A stretch of DNA of 64,000 nucleotides. Origin: Isoetes taiwanensis (Eukaryota; Streptophyta; Lycopodiopsida; Isoetales; Isoetaceae). The notes under the pieces were generated by a model that worked only from the letters and a program-made list of their open reading frames with translations, was not told where the DNA came from and ran no database searches. The stretch lies in contig JAJEKV010000047.1 of NCBI GenBank assembly GCA_021234155.1, positions 7,343,071 through 7,407,070 of the forward strand, read 5' to 3'. Both the position numbers and the translations under genes were made by a program. Positions 1-15,514 of this stretch are shown here, in pieces (positions within the stretch are counted from its first letter, which is position 1; each line of letters starts with the position of its first letter).

Positions 1-360
1 ATGACTAGAAGATAAGAAGCATATGTTAGCGGGAATATTAAACTTAACCAATAAAAGCTAAAAAAAAAATGGATTGACAATACCATGGCTCGAACCCTCA
101 TCCATAAGGTGATAAACCTACACCTTGACAACAACACTATATTTTTACATTTGTTGTTATGTAAAATGAAGTTCCTATAAATGTATAAAATGGAAAAGGG
201 ACAACTAAACTTATCTGTGCAAAATTCGAAGAGCAGAAGGGAGCACATAGCGCACCTGGAGAAAGCAGAGCAGCATGCATGGCCATGTTAAGTACAGTTA
301 AAATTGATGGAGTATGCCAAGATGAGATGATTTGTCCGAGTAAGCTGAGTTGCCCAAGTC

Positions 361-970
361 TCTATGAATTGATTCTATTCTGAAGAATCTGCCTTGCATG
401 CAACCAAATAACACAAAGAGAGATACCAGGGCCGCCTTCAAACTGTTGGTGTCACTGTGAGGAAATTAACCGTCTATTATCTGTGCAAAATACGAAAAGC
501 AATCGAGGGATTCCATCCGAAAAAGCAATTTGGACCAGAGATGCATGCGAGAAATGCTGCTCCTTCAATTGACATGCATAAATCAGCCAGCATGTATGAG
601 GCAATTGTGCTAAGGAAGAATGAATCACGCCTGCAAAATGCATATAAAACTAGCAAAGCAAGATGAATACTTCCAAGATGCCAGAGCTCCCCGAGACTCT
701 ATGAATTGATTCGATTCTGACGAATCTGCCCTGCATGCAACAAAATACCACAAAGAAAGATACCAGGGCTGCCTTCAAACTGTTGGTGTCCCTGTGAGGA
801 AATCAACCGTCTGCTATCTGTGCAAAATACGAAAAGCAATCGAGGGGTTCCATCCGAAAAAAGCAATCTGGACTAGAGATGCATGCGAGAAAAGCTACTC
901 CTTCGATTGACATGCACAAATCAGCCAGCATTCACGAAGCAATTGTACTAAGGAAGAATAAATCACGCCT
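361..970. repeat. Direct duplication, two copies with 337-bp period
   Basis: Copy 1 (361-632) and copy 2 (698-970) align almost base for base, both starting TCTATGAATTGATTC and ending at AATCACGCCT. They differ by scattered substitutions and 1-bp indels. Copy 1 is open in one frame for 69 codons (457-666). Copy 2 is frameshifted relative to it, so there is no sign of selection on coding. This looks like a local segmental duplication of unknown origin. Confidence 0.8.
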
Positions 971-1029
971 CAGTTTGTGAATCCTCCTCATAGCATGCAA
1001 AGCAAAGATTTACGTTTAAGAAACCATGA

Positions 1030-1150
1030 GGAAGAGCAAGTGAAAATGGAAGGAAAGAGGAAGAGCAATCTAAAAGGGAAGAAAAGAGGAAGAGCAATCT
1101 AAAGAGGAAGAAAAAAGGAAGAGCAATCTCAAAGGGGAGAAAAGAGGATG
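1030..1150. repeat. Purine-rich minisatellite
   Basis: The unit GAGGAAGAGCAATCTAAA plus a purine spacer of variable length recurs about four times with a period near 30 bp. The plus strand is almost pure A/G with scattered AATC islands. It is probably a replication-slippage repeat and has no coding role that I can see. Confidence 0.65.
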
Positions 1151-2369
1151 GATAGAGCCAAGGGAAGCAATGGGCAAGGAAGAGACGCTGCTATGAGCAG
1201 ATGCCGATAACCAACCACAAGAATGAATAGTGCATATATAGCTGCTCGTCCCTTCCCAGAATGCCGATCTGATGGATCGGATCGATGCCTAATCCAAAAA
1301 AATGGTATATTGCGTGCTAATGTTATGATACAAGCAACAACTAAATTAGATGAGTTTGATGCTTAGAGGTAAGCTTCTACATCAACTTTAATTCTTGGCT
1401 GAGATTAATACACTGAGTTTGTTATGTGTGTTTGAACTCTGGATTAATTTCTGAATTTTGGATTAATTGTGAACTGTGATTAAATTTTTTGAACAGAGGA
1501 CATTATTTCATTTCATAAGCTCCACAATCTCTTTTTGTGTTACATATGCCAACGAAGGACATGATGGGTTCAAGTCCCATACCATAACAGAAATTAATTT
1601 ATATGGGTAGACTGAGATAGAACTGTTTTTCCCAAATTGTCTCTCTCAACATTATGATAATATTCTTCAGTTCCATTATTATAGACTTTTTGTAGTGTTA
1701 GGCTCCAATATGTAGCACAATAACAGGGGGTTCCAGGGGGATTTGATATGGATGCATAAATCACTTTCCCTAAGACCATAGACCATACCCCTAAAACATT
1801 TGAATAGGTTATTAAAAAAAAAAAAAAACCATAGATTCGATAGGAAAAATAAGCACGTTAATTTGTTTTGGTTAAGGCATTTTTATTAGGATATTGACTT
1901 ATTTTGGCAGAGGTAGAGTCTCCGTATCTCAAAATCTGAAACCTTAGGCGAACCCGTATAGAGAGGAGTCTCGGTATTTCATATTCCAGAACCTTAACCG
2001 AACATGTATTCCATGTTCTGAAATCATAGGCACCCCAGTCATAAATGGCCATAATCGAAACGGGGGGCATCCAGAGGCTCCAACATACGATTTGGGCCAT
2101 ACGATGGACAGATCCGACGACTGAGATAGTCCAGGGTGCACCTCATTTAGAATATGTAGCACAATAACAAGTGGATAGTTCGAGATACAGCTCAAACATT
2201 AGAGGTTTTATATCATGAAAAGCTTATCCACAAGGAACCATTATCATGAACGCATATCTTGGATCATGATTATTCTTCTTTTGGCATTCATGATATACAA
2301 GCTTCAGTGACATTCATGTAATTCTTATACCATATATTACTAGTGTTGTGCTTTTAAAATCTTCTTTTT

Positions 2370-4170
2370 TAAAATAGGATGGCGTTGGGAACCGCACCGG
2401 AACGCCACATGTTACGCCGCATGCGGCGTTCCCTCTGCCGCTTGCATGCGGCGTTCCCTCTGCCGCTTGCGGGTCTGTTTTTGCGGGTTGGCTGTCAGTT
2501 TTTGAATCCGATGCTTTTTTCACTCCGCCCCCTTACTCTCTACCTATTTCGTATCAGAAAAAAGGAAGGGGAGAAGCCCCGATTCAGAAGGAAGCGGGAA
2601 ACCCCAAAGCTGCTTGCAGTTTTTTGAAGTGTCCTCAAGATTGGGTTTTTTTTTTCTCGTCATTCTCTAGCTTTGCGTTTTTCAAACGTGGTGCTGCTTC
2701 TATTCCCATATCTTCTTCTGCTTCAAAACCAGGTAGAAGAACCGTAAGCAAAGTCTAAGCTCGGAGGAATTCCAAGTTCTTACCCAAGAATCTTTCTGAT
2801 GGAATATATTCTCCTTTGCAGAAGTCCAATGGATCCAAGGTTGTGCGATATGCAAGTGTTTGCTTTCCTTCTGTTCTTTATGTTTTTGCTTAATGTAGAA
2901 TGATTGTAACTAGATTCGAACTGCAGGATGCTTTTTGAGTCCATATTTGAGGTATATTTCTACTTTGCTGGAAGGCATTCATTAATTCGTATATTCATTA
3001 TTCAAATAGCTTATGCACTTTTGGTAATGTTGCATTTGCATCGTACCTATTTAGAATTTGGAGCTTTTCTCATCGACTGGATTGAGGCAAAATGTTATGC
3101 AATTATACAAAATTTTGTTGGTCCATTTGCGGTTGCCTTCAGTATGAGGTATTGACAACAGCCACGGGGTAATATTCTTTATTCTGCAGGAATGAGTAAG
3201 GACTTGAAATGCTCTCTCTTTGTTAGCTAAAACTAAGCACTTGGAATAGAAAGGTATTGTATTATCTATTTTGATTTGCTTCATTTATGTCTATGAATTT
3301 AGAATACAAATATCCAGTTAGTCATGATAGAAATAATCTGGAACGTGCATTTGATTCTGACTGTTCTGGGTTTAAACTACATTCCACCAGTATGATATGG
3401 ATTTTTTTGCTGAATCACACATTATCCAGAACAGGGTTTAAGCCAAGGATGCAAAGTATTGCTCGAAATCGCTTGGCAAGAACTATGACTGCACTTAATA
3501 ATATTTTTTTAATCCTCCTTCAGATGGCAGCCAAAGGCAATCATTGTATCAAACTACGACATATGTTCCCTACAACATAATGGAGTTTGATTGAAGATAA
3601 GTGGCATACAGAAGGCAACTCAATTTCAGACTGTGGTGTTCTTCTTTGGCTTCTGGAGCCAGCCGATATTGGAAGGTAAGGTCTTTTTGTCTAGCTTTGT
3701 TTAACCGACATACATAAATCATTATTTCTTGGGATACAAGGGATCATTATTTGCTGGGACCAGCGACATACATGGATCATTATTTGGGTTTCTAAACTTC
3801 TATGAAGTATCTCTTCAATCGGATTTTTCATTCTAAGCATAGGTCGTATATTTTCCATTCTAAGCATAGGCTGCATTAAGTGTTTCATACGCATACTGAA
3901 GTCTACATCCAAATGCAAATATTGTATGTAAGATTTTACATACATGTATTTCGAACTCATTCTGGTGGATCCATTCCACACTGCAATTTGTAAGGACCCA
4001 TCAGCATCGTGAGTTGTTTCCTTTTGTTTCCTATTTTGAGATTAAATTGGAGTTGAAACGTGGTAGTGCTTCTATTCTGAGATTTCATATATTGTACAAA
4101 TGCCTCAGTGTCACTGTCTGAACCATTTTCCATCTTCATATATGTGCATTGGAAAGAGCGTCAAATCAGA
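2370..4170. other. Non-coding region with small tandem repeats
   Basis: No convincing gene is present. A 25-bp CG-rich unit (CATGCGGCGTTCCCTCTGCC plus GCTTG) is repeated twice at about 2417-2469. A short ATCATTATTT-containing unit recurs at 3717-3790, and a TTCTAAGCATAGG unit is doubled near 3832-3872. The longest open frames (75-97 codons) have no recognisable motifs and lie in AT-rich sequence, so I treat them as chance. Confidence 0.5.
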
Positions 4171-4179
4171 CCTGTAATA

Positions 4180-4870
4180 ATAAAATGAAAATGATAAGTT
4201 ATGGACTATATAACCATAAATCTAACTCTTTAGCTTCACGTAGTTTTGGGTGTATTATTAAATATGTAGAAGATTCATAGTGCTAACTCTTTAGCTTCAC
4301 GTACTGCGTGCTATGATCAGTACATGTTCAATTGCATATCTCATGTTCTTCCTGCCTTATAGATGTTTAGAAGGTCTAATCTTAGTATACGAGAAGTCAT
4401 AACATTACGCATTATGAATTGTAATATTCTCCAGCTTTGTAAACAGCTCTGATATGATTATTGGACCATATCTTGGGAAGGCCAACACAAATGGCTTCAT
4501 TGAATAAGTCCATATTACCAATACTAATGTCATGGCCCCATGTATAAACGAAAATGATAAGTTAAGGATATGTATTAAATAACTCTTTAGCTATGCGTAG
4601 TTTATGATTTTTGTTATAGTCCTGAGCTTCAATAAGTTATCGATATGTATTAAATATGTAGAAGTTTCATAAAGCTAGCACTTTAGCTTCATGTATTGCT
4701 ATGAATATCAAACTCTAATAATCTCCAGCCTTATGAACACCGGTTGCTATGAATATCAAACTCTAATAATCTCCAACCTTATGAACACCTCTGATAAGAT
4801 TATTGGACCATATCTTGGGAAGACCATTACAAATGGCTTCATTGAATAAGTCTGTATTACCAGTACTAAG
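4180..4870. repeat. Degenerate local repeat array
   Basis: Two related blocks (about 4430-4540 and 4768-4870) share TATTGGACCATATCTTGGGA and the following ~70 bases. A second motif, AACTCTTTAGCTTCACGTA or a near variant, recurs near 4210, 4287, 4580 and 4680 together with AAAATGATAAGTTA. The array directly abuts the 5'-truncated LINE that starts near 4870 and may be its target DNA. Confidence 0.65.
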
Positions 4871-5025
4871 TCCTGGTCCCGTGCTTTCGTCGCATGACGT
4901 CGACCATGTCCTCATTGCTTTTGTCGAATGGTTCGGTGCTAACAGAGCCAACTGAACTCAAGCAACATCTGTATAACCACTTCAACACGTTTTTTGCTGA
5001 GAAACATCTTCCCTGACAATTAGAA

Positions 5026-6657
5026 ATGCGAGATGCTGTTTTGTCTAGGATTTCCCCCATCATCTCTGGTGAGCAGTGCGAGTCAATAGAGGCGGCTATA
5101 ACAGCTGATGATTTAGGTTCGACAGTCTTTGAACTGAAAAGAGGCAAATGCCCAGGTTTGGATGGTTTGCCAATCGAGTTCCTCCAGGAGTATTGGGAAT
5201 GGCTGGAGCCGGATGTGTATGATGCCTTCTGCGACTTTCGACGGTCCACTATTTTGGATAGAATTCTAAACACAGGTGCCATCTCACTCATCCCCAAGGT
5301 CAAGGATCCTCAGACTATTTCAGACTGGCGGCCCATCACCTTATTGTCATCCATATATAAGATCTTCGCCAAGGCTTTTGCAGAACAGGTAAAGGATAAC
5401 TTGGCAGAATCCATCTCAACAACCCAGTCGGGTTTTCTTCCAAAATGGCGCATTTTGAACAATGTTGCTGCTGCTTACAAGGGAATTTATTGGGCATGTA
5501 AGCAAAACTTTCCAGTTGTATACCTTAAGCTTGATTTTGTTAAGGCTTATGACAGTGTCAGTTGGGAATTCATGCGCCGCTGTTTGCTAAGAATGGGATT
5601 TGGGGAACAATTCACATCAGATATTATGAAGCTGCATATCTCTGCTCGGGCGACTGTTATGTTCCATGGTGAACCGTCAGATGCCGTTTTCACTCAGTCA
5701 TGGTATTCGCCAGGGATGCCCTTTAGCACCATTGGTTTTCACAATTGTTGCAGAGGCTTTATCGCAGTTATTTACCGTTGCAACCACAGAGGGACTTCTC
5801 CATGGTCTTGCAATGGAGGACGACACACAAGAGGTTTGCAATCAATATGCAGACGACACGTTCCTCTTCCTAGTCGCCAATGCTGAGAACCTTGTTGCTG
5901 CCAAAATGCTCTTAGATACTTTTTCACTGGCTTCCGGTGTCTTTGTGGGGTGGCAGAAGTGTACAGCTTTGTGGACATTGGATAATCCAGCTCCGGCATG
6001 TGTTCACAATTATCCATGGAAATTACTTGCGCATGGACAAGCCATCAAGTTGTTGGGGATTCCAGTTGGCATCCATGTTACTATGGGAGCTGCATGGGAG
6101 GAGATTATATTAGGGGTTTGGAGAAGCACTTGTTCTGGTGGTCCACCGCTAAGTTGTCTCTTGTGGGTCGCATTACAGTGGTCAAGTCAGTCCTTAGTAG
6201 TACCCATGTTTATAAGGCATCATTACTGCTAGCCCCACAGATCAAAGTGCGTGAGCTCATTGCAATAGTTCGGAATTTTATTTGGGCGGGTACTGAGGAA
6301 GGTGATGTGGTTAAGGTGGCTTGGTCGAAGTACATCCTTCCAAAATGGGCAGGTGGTCTGGGTATGATGGACGTCTTACTGCAGAGCAATGTGCTTATTT
6401 CAAAGTTCATTTGGAGACTCCTGAATGGTGAGGATGACTCTCCTGGTTCATGCCTTCTTAGACAAGCTCTTGGTCATTGTATCCCTCTAGGCAAGAAGGC
6501 TGTCAAACCAGTCCTACCTTGGGCTTTATTTCAGACTCCGCAGCCTTTTCCAAGTGCTTCTCCATTTTTGCGTGGCTTGTTGACAGCATGGGAGGTGGTC
6601 AGACATCTTTTTTGGCCATGCCCCTCTATCCACACCCTATTGGAGACTCCATGGTAG
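5026..6657 (+). pseudogene. Reverse transcriptase of LINE A, frameshifted
   Basis: The L1-type RT is read in three successive frames: 5026-about 5700, about 5666-6100 and about 6000-6657. Visible blocks are KCPGLDGLPIEF near 5146, DWRPITLLSSIYKIFAKA near 5323, LKLDFVKAYDSVSWEF near 5527, GIRQGCPLAP near 5705, the catalytic YADD at 5846-5857, and the thumb-region match KLSLVGRITVVKSVL near 6150. The order and spacing fit plant LINE ORF2. No ribonuclease H follows. The YADD is intact, but frame changes on both sides exclude activity. Confidence 0.85.
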
Positions 6658-7043
6658 TGGGCACCACTGCCTCCAGACCCCTCAGCACCTCCATTGGCAG
6701 CATCAATTCATCCCCTACACAGAGACGATGGGTTCTTGCAGGTGTTGTCTCTATTCAAGCATGGTATGAGGCGGGTCGCCTACTGTCTTGGCCTAAATTT
6801 CAGGCAAAGTTCCTGCTCTCTCGTTGGGATGTATCTCTAGAAAATTTGCCTCTTATAGTGCAAGTTGGTGTTGCTGAAAGGGTGCCATGAGACTGTCATG
6901 AAAATATTCACAAAGGCAAGCACTTTGTCAGATCAGTATATCGCCTTCTTTTAGCACCACAGCCCCTCCAGTTGCCAGATGGGTGGCACCTACAGGTTCC
7001 ACAACCCACTTTGTGTCGTACATGGTGATGGCTTTGGGATAGG

Positions 7044-7262
7044 TTGCTCCACCCTAAAGTCTCTGTACTGTGGTGGCAGGTTATCCACAGGTGCCTGTGG
7101 GTCAATGCGTTTCGACATCGCTATGATCCTCGCATATCTGCAGTATGCCCACTCTGTCTTTCAGATGTTGAGACTCTTGAGCATTGTCTCTTTGATTGTT
7201 CTGAGGTCCAACCAGCATGGTCCTGGCTACAGGGTTTGTTTAACAGTACATTGGACTGTTGA
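7044..7262 (+). pseudogene. zf-RVT domain at the end of LINE A ORF2
   Basis: The frame reads VLWWQVIHRCLWVNAF, then CPLCLSDVETLEHCLFDC and an aromatic W-rich tail. This is the CxxC...H...C pattern of the zf-RVT domain that follows the RT in plant L1-type ORF2. It is offset by a frameshift from the upstream RT. A homologous but diverged copy lies on the minus strand at 36582-37001, inside LINE D. Confidence 0.8.
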
Positions 7263-7657
7263 TGCATCCTCTTGGCGTGCTATTCCAACGCATGGCCTCC
7301 AGCTAAACAAAGGGCATTCATCTTGGTTCCGGTTGGCTCCTATGGCCGATATGGGAGTGTCGCAGACACCACATCTTTCAGGGCATTAATTCTTCTGCAC
7401 GCGGTGTTATTACGGTGGCCCAGAAAAAGATATTGACAGCCTACGAGTGTTCCTCCCTTGAATCAGAAATGATGGAACGCATCTGGATTCAGTATCTGCG
7501 AATTGATTCTTATCATTAGTCTCCTATTCTGGAGTAAGTACATTTCGTGCTTCTGTGGCATCTTTTTGTGCTTACACAGTTAGATGAGACATGTAAATTT
7601 TGTACTTTTTATCTGATTAATAAACTTTCTGGCTTTCATCCTTCAAAAAAAAAGAAC

Positions 7658-7968
7658 AAGTGGAAGATGAAGATCACGTGCTACTCAAATGTAGTGCCTA
7701 CCATTTAATGAGGGTGCAACATGGGATTTATGCAAATGACCTCCAGACTTTTTTCTCTATGGAAGGAAGGAAGATTGGAACTTATTTATTAGAATTGTTG
7801 CAACATAGAGAGAGTTGTTTGAAAAGGTTGAATAGTATCTTAGGTGAAGATGTTATGTTGACTGAGAGTGAGGAGCTAGATGAGGACTCTGAGACTCATA
7901 TGCTCTTTTATGATATTGTTTAAGTTTTATTATCTTTTTGGCCTTTGAAGCCTCCCAAAGACTTAACA

Positions 7969-7970
<2 letters not shown>
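7658..7970 (+). mobile_element. 3' end of a family-B LINE
   Basis: The frame 7660-7923 encodes VEDEDHVLLKCSAYHLMRVQ and an acidic C-terminus ending in MLFYDIV. It matches in position and character the C-terminus of LINE B (VEDEEHVILSCPAY near 12588). Only the last ~310 bp is present. It starts right after the A tail of LINE A and ends directly at a (TC)n tract, as LINE B and LINE D do. Confidence 0.75.

Positions 7971-8006
<36 letters not shown>
7971..8006. repeat. (TC)n microsatellite
   Basis: This is an uninterrupted CT dinucleotide run of 36 bp. It separates the LINE 3' end from the SINE that follows. Confidence 0.95.
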
Positions 8007-8320
<314 letters not shown>

Positions 8321-8321
8321 T

Positions 8322-9537
8322 ATGACTAGGGCGCAGTCCAAGGCGGCAAGGAAGGCGGCTGGGATTGTGGCAGGCAGCCCTGGAGGGAGTCCACCACCGA
8401 AGAGAATGAAAGGAATAAAAAACGATGTATCAGCAGATGATGGGTCGGCAATAGACCTGTCAATCACTTTAAAAAACCTGAAACAAGGGGATGGGGTCTC
8501 TTCTAGGCCTGATGTGGTCGAGACAGGAAGCAGAGGGTCGCAAAAGCAAAGGGCGGCCATGGCAGAGCACAGGTCAATGTCTACCCCCTCGGTTACAGAA
8601 AACAATGGGCCTCCTTTAGAATTAGCAGAAACAGTGGCAAAATTAGCAGAAACAGTGGCAAAGCCTATGGGTCTAGCTATGGGCCCTTCAGTCCTGCCTG
8701 CAGGTGTGTTTGTGGGTTCCAACGCCCCTCTATCGCTTGGGTTCCCAGGAGCACCCAGTTCACAGATTTCTGTTGTAACTACATTAGGGTCACTTCTTGG
8801 ACCAGGACTAAGCTCAGGAGTATTGCAATAGCATTTAGGGGGGGAGTTTGCTTCCATGATACGAGCAATAGTGAAGGAGTCAATTCATGAAGCAGTGCAG
8901 GCTGCCCTCTTTGAAATGAGGAGTATGATAGCCATGAAGATTAAGAAGGAGTTTGAAACAGTAGTAGCATCCCTCATAGCAGAATATGAACAGTTCAAGA
9001 CCACGATTGTGACCAACCTGGATGAAACTCAAAATAAATTAGAACAAGTCTATTGTAAGGAGTCGGATGTGAATGAGACTGAAAAAATCTAAGTCCTAGT
9101 GAAGACTCAATCTCTGAAATCAAACAGCAGCTTGCATCTTTTATGGAATTGCAGGACCAGAGGAACAGGGCCCTGAATCTCATAATTGTGGGACTGCCAG
9201 AAGAAGATAAAGAGGACACTAAGTAGAAGGTTTGTGATTACCTGAATGAGCACATGGAAATTCAGGAGAGCGGCATTCATGACGCTTTTCGCGTAGGAAA
9301 AAAGGGTGAGTAGACTCGTCATGTAGTCATTAAGTTTTATAACAAGGAGTGTCGAACCACCGTTTTAAGGAAAAGGGCAATGTTAAAGGGAAAAAATGTG
9401 TGGATCAATGAGGATTTGACCAAAGAGCAACTCCAAGAACATAAAATACAGGTGCAGATAATGAAGGAGGCAAGAATGGCGGGAAAAAAGGCATTCTGGA
9501 AAAATAGGGAGGTGGTAGTGCAAATAGGTACTGAATA
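8322..9537 (+). pseudogene. LINE B ORF1 (nucleic-acid-binding protein), broken
   Basis: The ATG at 8322 follows the (TC)n tract by four bases. The N-terminus is basic (MTRAQSKAARKAAG) and is followed by a low-complexity Ala/Gly/Pro/Ser region containing a doubled LAETVAK unit. After a stop at 8829 comes a helical segment (8856-9090) likely to form a coiled coil. Next is an RRM-like part reading LIIVGLPEEDKEDT, then FRVGKKG, RHVVIKFYNK and NVWINEDLTKEQLQEHK (about 9178-9440). That order, coiled coil then RRM, is the known layout of L1-type ORF1 proteins. Several in-frame stops make it a pseudogene. Confidence 0.75.
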
Positions 9538-9539
9538 GG

Positions 9540-10804
9540 GATTTGAGACCATCAGGATAGGAGCGTGGAACATCAACGCTTTGAAGTTAACCGACATAGC
9601 CACAATGGGTGATGTTCTTGAGGCGTTGGATCTGGTTTTCTTTTTTGAAACGGGGGAACACGAAGGGCGTGATCTTCCAGAAATCAATGATTTTTCAATT
9701 GTCACCTCAGTATGGAATCACAAGGGTTGGAGGTTCAAAGGATACGGAGGTATTGGGTGTTACATACGCACAAAATTTGCTCATTTTATTAAAGTTGTAA
9801 ATCATAGAGTGTCGAAGCAATACATTTGGATTGAGATGCCGGGTAGAGTTAGAAAGCTTTTTGTTGCAAGATGCTACTTCCCTCCCAGAGAATCGCCAAC
9901 TTATAACTCAAGGGATGTAGACCGGGATGACCCCTTTCATTATTTAGAACAGGATGTGGTTGCTCTTGCACCTCTGGGGGACATTCTGCTAATTGGAGAT
10001 TTTAATGGGCGTATTGCCAATAAACAAGCAGCTATCAGTAGTGATCATGGTGATGCCATATGGTTAGAAATGTTAGATGATGTCGAGTTGTCTCAATCAG
10101 GTTGGTCTAGGTTATCACAGGACACAGCTCGATGGGCAAATCCGCAAGGGCACCATCTGCTAAATATGTGTAGTGGGCTAGATCTGCTAGTATTTAATGG
10201 TACAGATAAATTCCCAGGCACAGGATTACGAACTTGTAGAGATGCAAGTGTGGTAGATCTTGCCATTGCAAGTGCAGATTTTGCTAAGGAGGTCAAGCAT
10301 TTTTCCATAGGAGACCTACGCACTGAATCAGATCATGTGCCACTATTTATGGAAATCTTTGTGAAAGGAAATCCCATGTACAACATGCCTCCACAACATC
10401 AAGGCATACGGATGCACAAAGGTAAAAGTGAGACATATCAGGAGATATGCGAGGAACACATAAGTAACATCCAATGGCCCACAGATGCCCAGGGGATAAG
10501 TGATTTACTCATGTCGATACTGTTGAACAGTGCAAAACAATATTTTTCTTCTGAAAGAAGGAAATTGGGGCTACCCTGTAATTCTTGGTTTGACGCAGAA
10601 TGCAAAGAAAAGAGGCAACAATATAAGCAAGCACATGGGAGTTGTAAGCAAAGCACAAAAAGGGAGTATATGAAATTGATCAAGGCGAAAAACCGGATGC
10701 ACTTGCTTAAGAAACACAGAATGATGGTTGAAGAACTGATAACAGATCCGAAAAGAATTCTAGAACATGATGAGGTCAAAAGGGAAGCATGCCACTCCTC
10801 TTGA
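9540..10804 (+). pseudogene. LINE B ORF2, APE-type endonuclease part
   Basis: An open frame of about 420 codons with the apurinic-endonuclease fold motifs in order: GAWNIN near 9563, FFETGE near 9637, GDFNGR near 9997, the VVDLAIAS block near 10251 and SDHVPL near 10330. This enzyme nicks target DNA to prime reverse transcription. A linker reading NSWFDAECKEKRQQYKQ (near 10579) leads to the RT and is also found in LINE G. The frame is lost near 10800, just before the RT, by a small indel. Confidence 0.85.
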
Positions 10805-12104
10805 TGCAGAGTTGTTAATACAACAAGTACGTAGGTTATACTGCAGTCCAGGTATGGATGAGGTACAAAACGATGTTGCACGATACAATATCTTGCAATT
10901 CTCCAGGGAAGACATTTTAGGGGGGCTGCAAAAGCTATCATATGGAAAAGCCGCTGATATTTATGGGCTGGTTTCAGAGATGATTAAATGGGCCGGCCCA
11001 TCTGTAATAGATACTCTAGTTCTGTTGTTTAATGCAGTCCTGAGGGAGGGCTTTCCACCATCATGGCAAGTAAATAGAATAGTCCCCTTGCACAAAGCAG
11101 GAGATGTGACAGACCCCAATAATTATCATATGATAATGGTTAGCAGCCTCTTTTCCAAACTGTTTGCCACCATCCTCGATGATAAAATAAGTAGTTGGGC
11201 TGAAGAGCATGATGTAAGAGCCAGGGGGCAAGCAGGTTTCTGAAAAAACAAGTCTACTATTGATCACTTGCTGACGCTTAGATGTTTGATGGATTCAGTA
11301 AAGGGCACGAAAAAACCAATGTTTGCCACATTTGTGGATTTCACCAAAGCTTTCGACACGGTTCAGAAAAAATTCTTATGGCAAAAATTAGAAGCACTTG
11401 GGGTCCCCACAGAACTTCAGGGTGCAGTAAAGGTTCTATATGAGAAGGTCTTAGTCCAGCTATCTTTTCCTTTATCTCAGAGATGCCCAGATTTGGTCAC
11501 AAATAATATCGGGGTTAAACAAGGATGCCCACTGTCTCCTACACTGTTTGGGCTGTTCGTAGACGAGCTGGAGGATTGGACTACTCACTTTGGGGGTGAT
11601 GGCACTACTCTAGTCGGGTATGCTATTTTACTGCTCTTATATGCCGATGATGTAGTACTATTATCAAGGAGTGTGCTGGGAATGCAAAAGCACTTGGATG
11701 TGCTTGCCTCCTTTTGTGATAGCAAGAATATGAAAGTGAACATGGCTAAGACAAAGGTGGTAGTCTTTGGGGCAAACAAGGTGGACAAGTATGCTTTCTT
11801 CTACAAGGGCGAACAGCTTGACATGGTGGAAAACTATAAATACCTTGGTTTGATAGTGGATAAGAGTCCTAATTGGAACCAAGCAGTTGAGCAGCGGGTC
11901 AATGGGGGACTAAAGGCCCTGTATGCTATGCAGCGGAAATGCCATCAAGCAGAAATATGGGATTTTAGTTTGAAAAAAACATTATATATCTCCCTAGTGC
12001 AGTCAGTATTATTGTATGGTTGTGAAATATGGGGGTCGGGACTCTCGCTAGAGAGTTGGAAGAAGGTAGAAAAGGTACAGAAAAAAATTTCCATGCAGAG
12101 TTAG
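10767..12104 (+). pseudogene. LINE B ORF2, reverse transcriptase part
   Basis: RT fingers and palm are readable: KAADIYGLVSEMIKW near 10947, NRIVPLHKAGD near 11075, then a TGA at 11241 where the LINE D copy has an arginine codon. Next come FVDFTKAFDTV near 11331, GVKQGCPLSPTLFGL near 11512, the catalytic YADD at 11639-11650, and NYKYLGLIVDKSPNWNQAV near 11833. The frame stops at 12102. Catalytic residues are retained, but the reading frame is not. Confidence 0.85.
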
Positions 12105-12123
12105 GGGCCAGACACTGTATGAT

Positions 12124-12865
12124 ATGATGTTAGTGGAATGTGGCATGCTCCCCCTGGAATTGGAAGCACTATATAGACTCCTTATTTATGTGCGCAAAAT
12201 AAAAGCCCAGCCAGAACAGGATAGTTTGCCCCATAAGGCTCTTGTGAGTAGCCAAGACAAGGGATGGTACGTAGATGTTGAGATGTGGCTCAAAAAATGG
12301 GGAATGAAGCTAGCAGATCTCGACCGTAACAAGGATAATATAAAGGATTGGATAAGGCACAATGCATAAAATGTGGAACATCGCTGAGGTAAAAAAGGAA
12401 CATTACAGGAATACTATGAATCCTAATCTATGGGAAGCTTCATATCTAAAAGCTAGTCTTTCTGTAAAGCTCAGACATATGATCAGTAGGATGCGACTTA
12501 GCTCTCATCATCTAGGAGTGGAGATTGGTCGATGGGCAAAGATACCACATGAGTTAAGGTATTGTAAGGTTTGTGGATCAAGGGAAGTTGAAGATGAAGA
12601 ACATGTTATTTTATCCTGTCCAGCCTATCAAAATATTCGAACAAAGTTTGGAATACATGCAGTGACACTGGTACACTTCTTCGAACTACCTCCAATCACC
12701 ATTGGGCACTTCCTTGTGGAAGTTATGCAAGTGATAGACACTAGTATTAAAAATCTAAAAATGTTTTTCGATACTAATGAGTCAGATACTGAGGAAGAGA
12801 GCACTAATATGTTCTTGCCTGAAGACATATTAGATGATTTAGTTTATGATGAGTGTATGTTTTGA
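12124..12865 (+). pseudogene. LINE B ORF2 C-terminus
   Basis: The remaining ORF2 is split by a stop at 12367 into 12124-12369 and 12362-12865. The second part contains the conserved string SSHHLGVEIGRW and a CKVCGSREVEDEEHVILSCP metal-binding-like motif (near 12570-12630), then an acidic tail. The same motif set recurs in LINE D (37734-38015), LINE E (19800-20000) and in decayed form in LINE G. It corresponds in position to the zf-RVT module of LINE A but differs in sequence. Confidence 0.75.
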
Positions 12866-12925
12866 ACGTCTTCTAGACCTGATGGTCTCACAGACGTAAT
12901 AATCAAGATTTCATTTCATTTCATT

Positions 12926-15424
<2,499 letters not shown>

Positions 15425-15514
15425 TTCCCCTTTCACCTCATAATGCAAACATTTCTTGCACATTGGACCTGTCACAAGACATTTCATGATTTGTCTGCCA
15501 TCTTTTGCTGTAAA

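Larger units (their letters stand above)
1..2370. other. Non-coding region with old repeats
   Basis: No open frame here is longer than about 80 codons and none resembles a known protein. The region holds a direct duplication (361-970), a purine-rich minisatellite (about 1030-1150), a short poly-A run near 1814 and AT-rich filler. A short stretch resembling a Pol III B box occurs at 1567-1577, but no matching A box or cloverleaf is seen. I see no other gene or regulatory signal. Confidence 0.6.
4870..7655 (+). mobile_element. L1-like LINE A, 5'-truncated, degenerate
   Basis: This is a non-LTR retrotransposon of the plant L1 type, seen from the start of the reverse transcriptase to a short A tail at 7647-7655. 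The 3' sequence before the tail contains ATTAATAAA near 7616. The open frame switches at least three times between 5026 and 7389 and carries stops, so the copy is dead. ORF1 and the endonuclease are missing, which is the usual result of incomplete target-primed reverse transcription. Domain details are in the two pseudogene entries below. Confidence 0.85.

Noticed and set aside
1555-1590. B-box-like GGTTCAAGTCC suggesting a tRNA gene or SINE
   Set aside because: No A box at a suitable distance, no cloverleaf and no simple-repeat tail nearby.
2379-2627. 82-codon ORF with an Arg/Leu-rich N-terminus
   Set aside because: Its start overlaps a 25-bp tandem repeat, the rest is low complexity, and no homologous copy or motif is seen.
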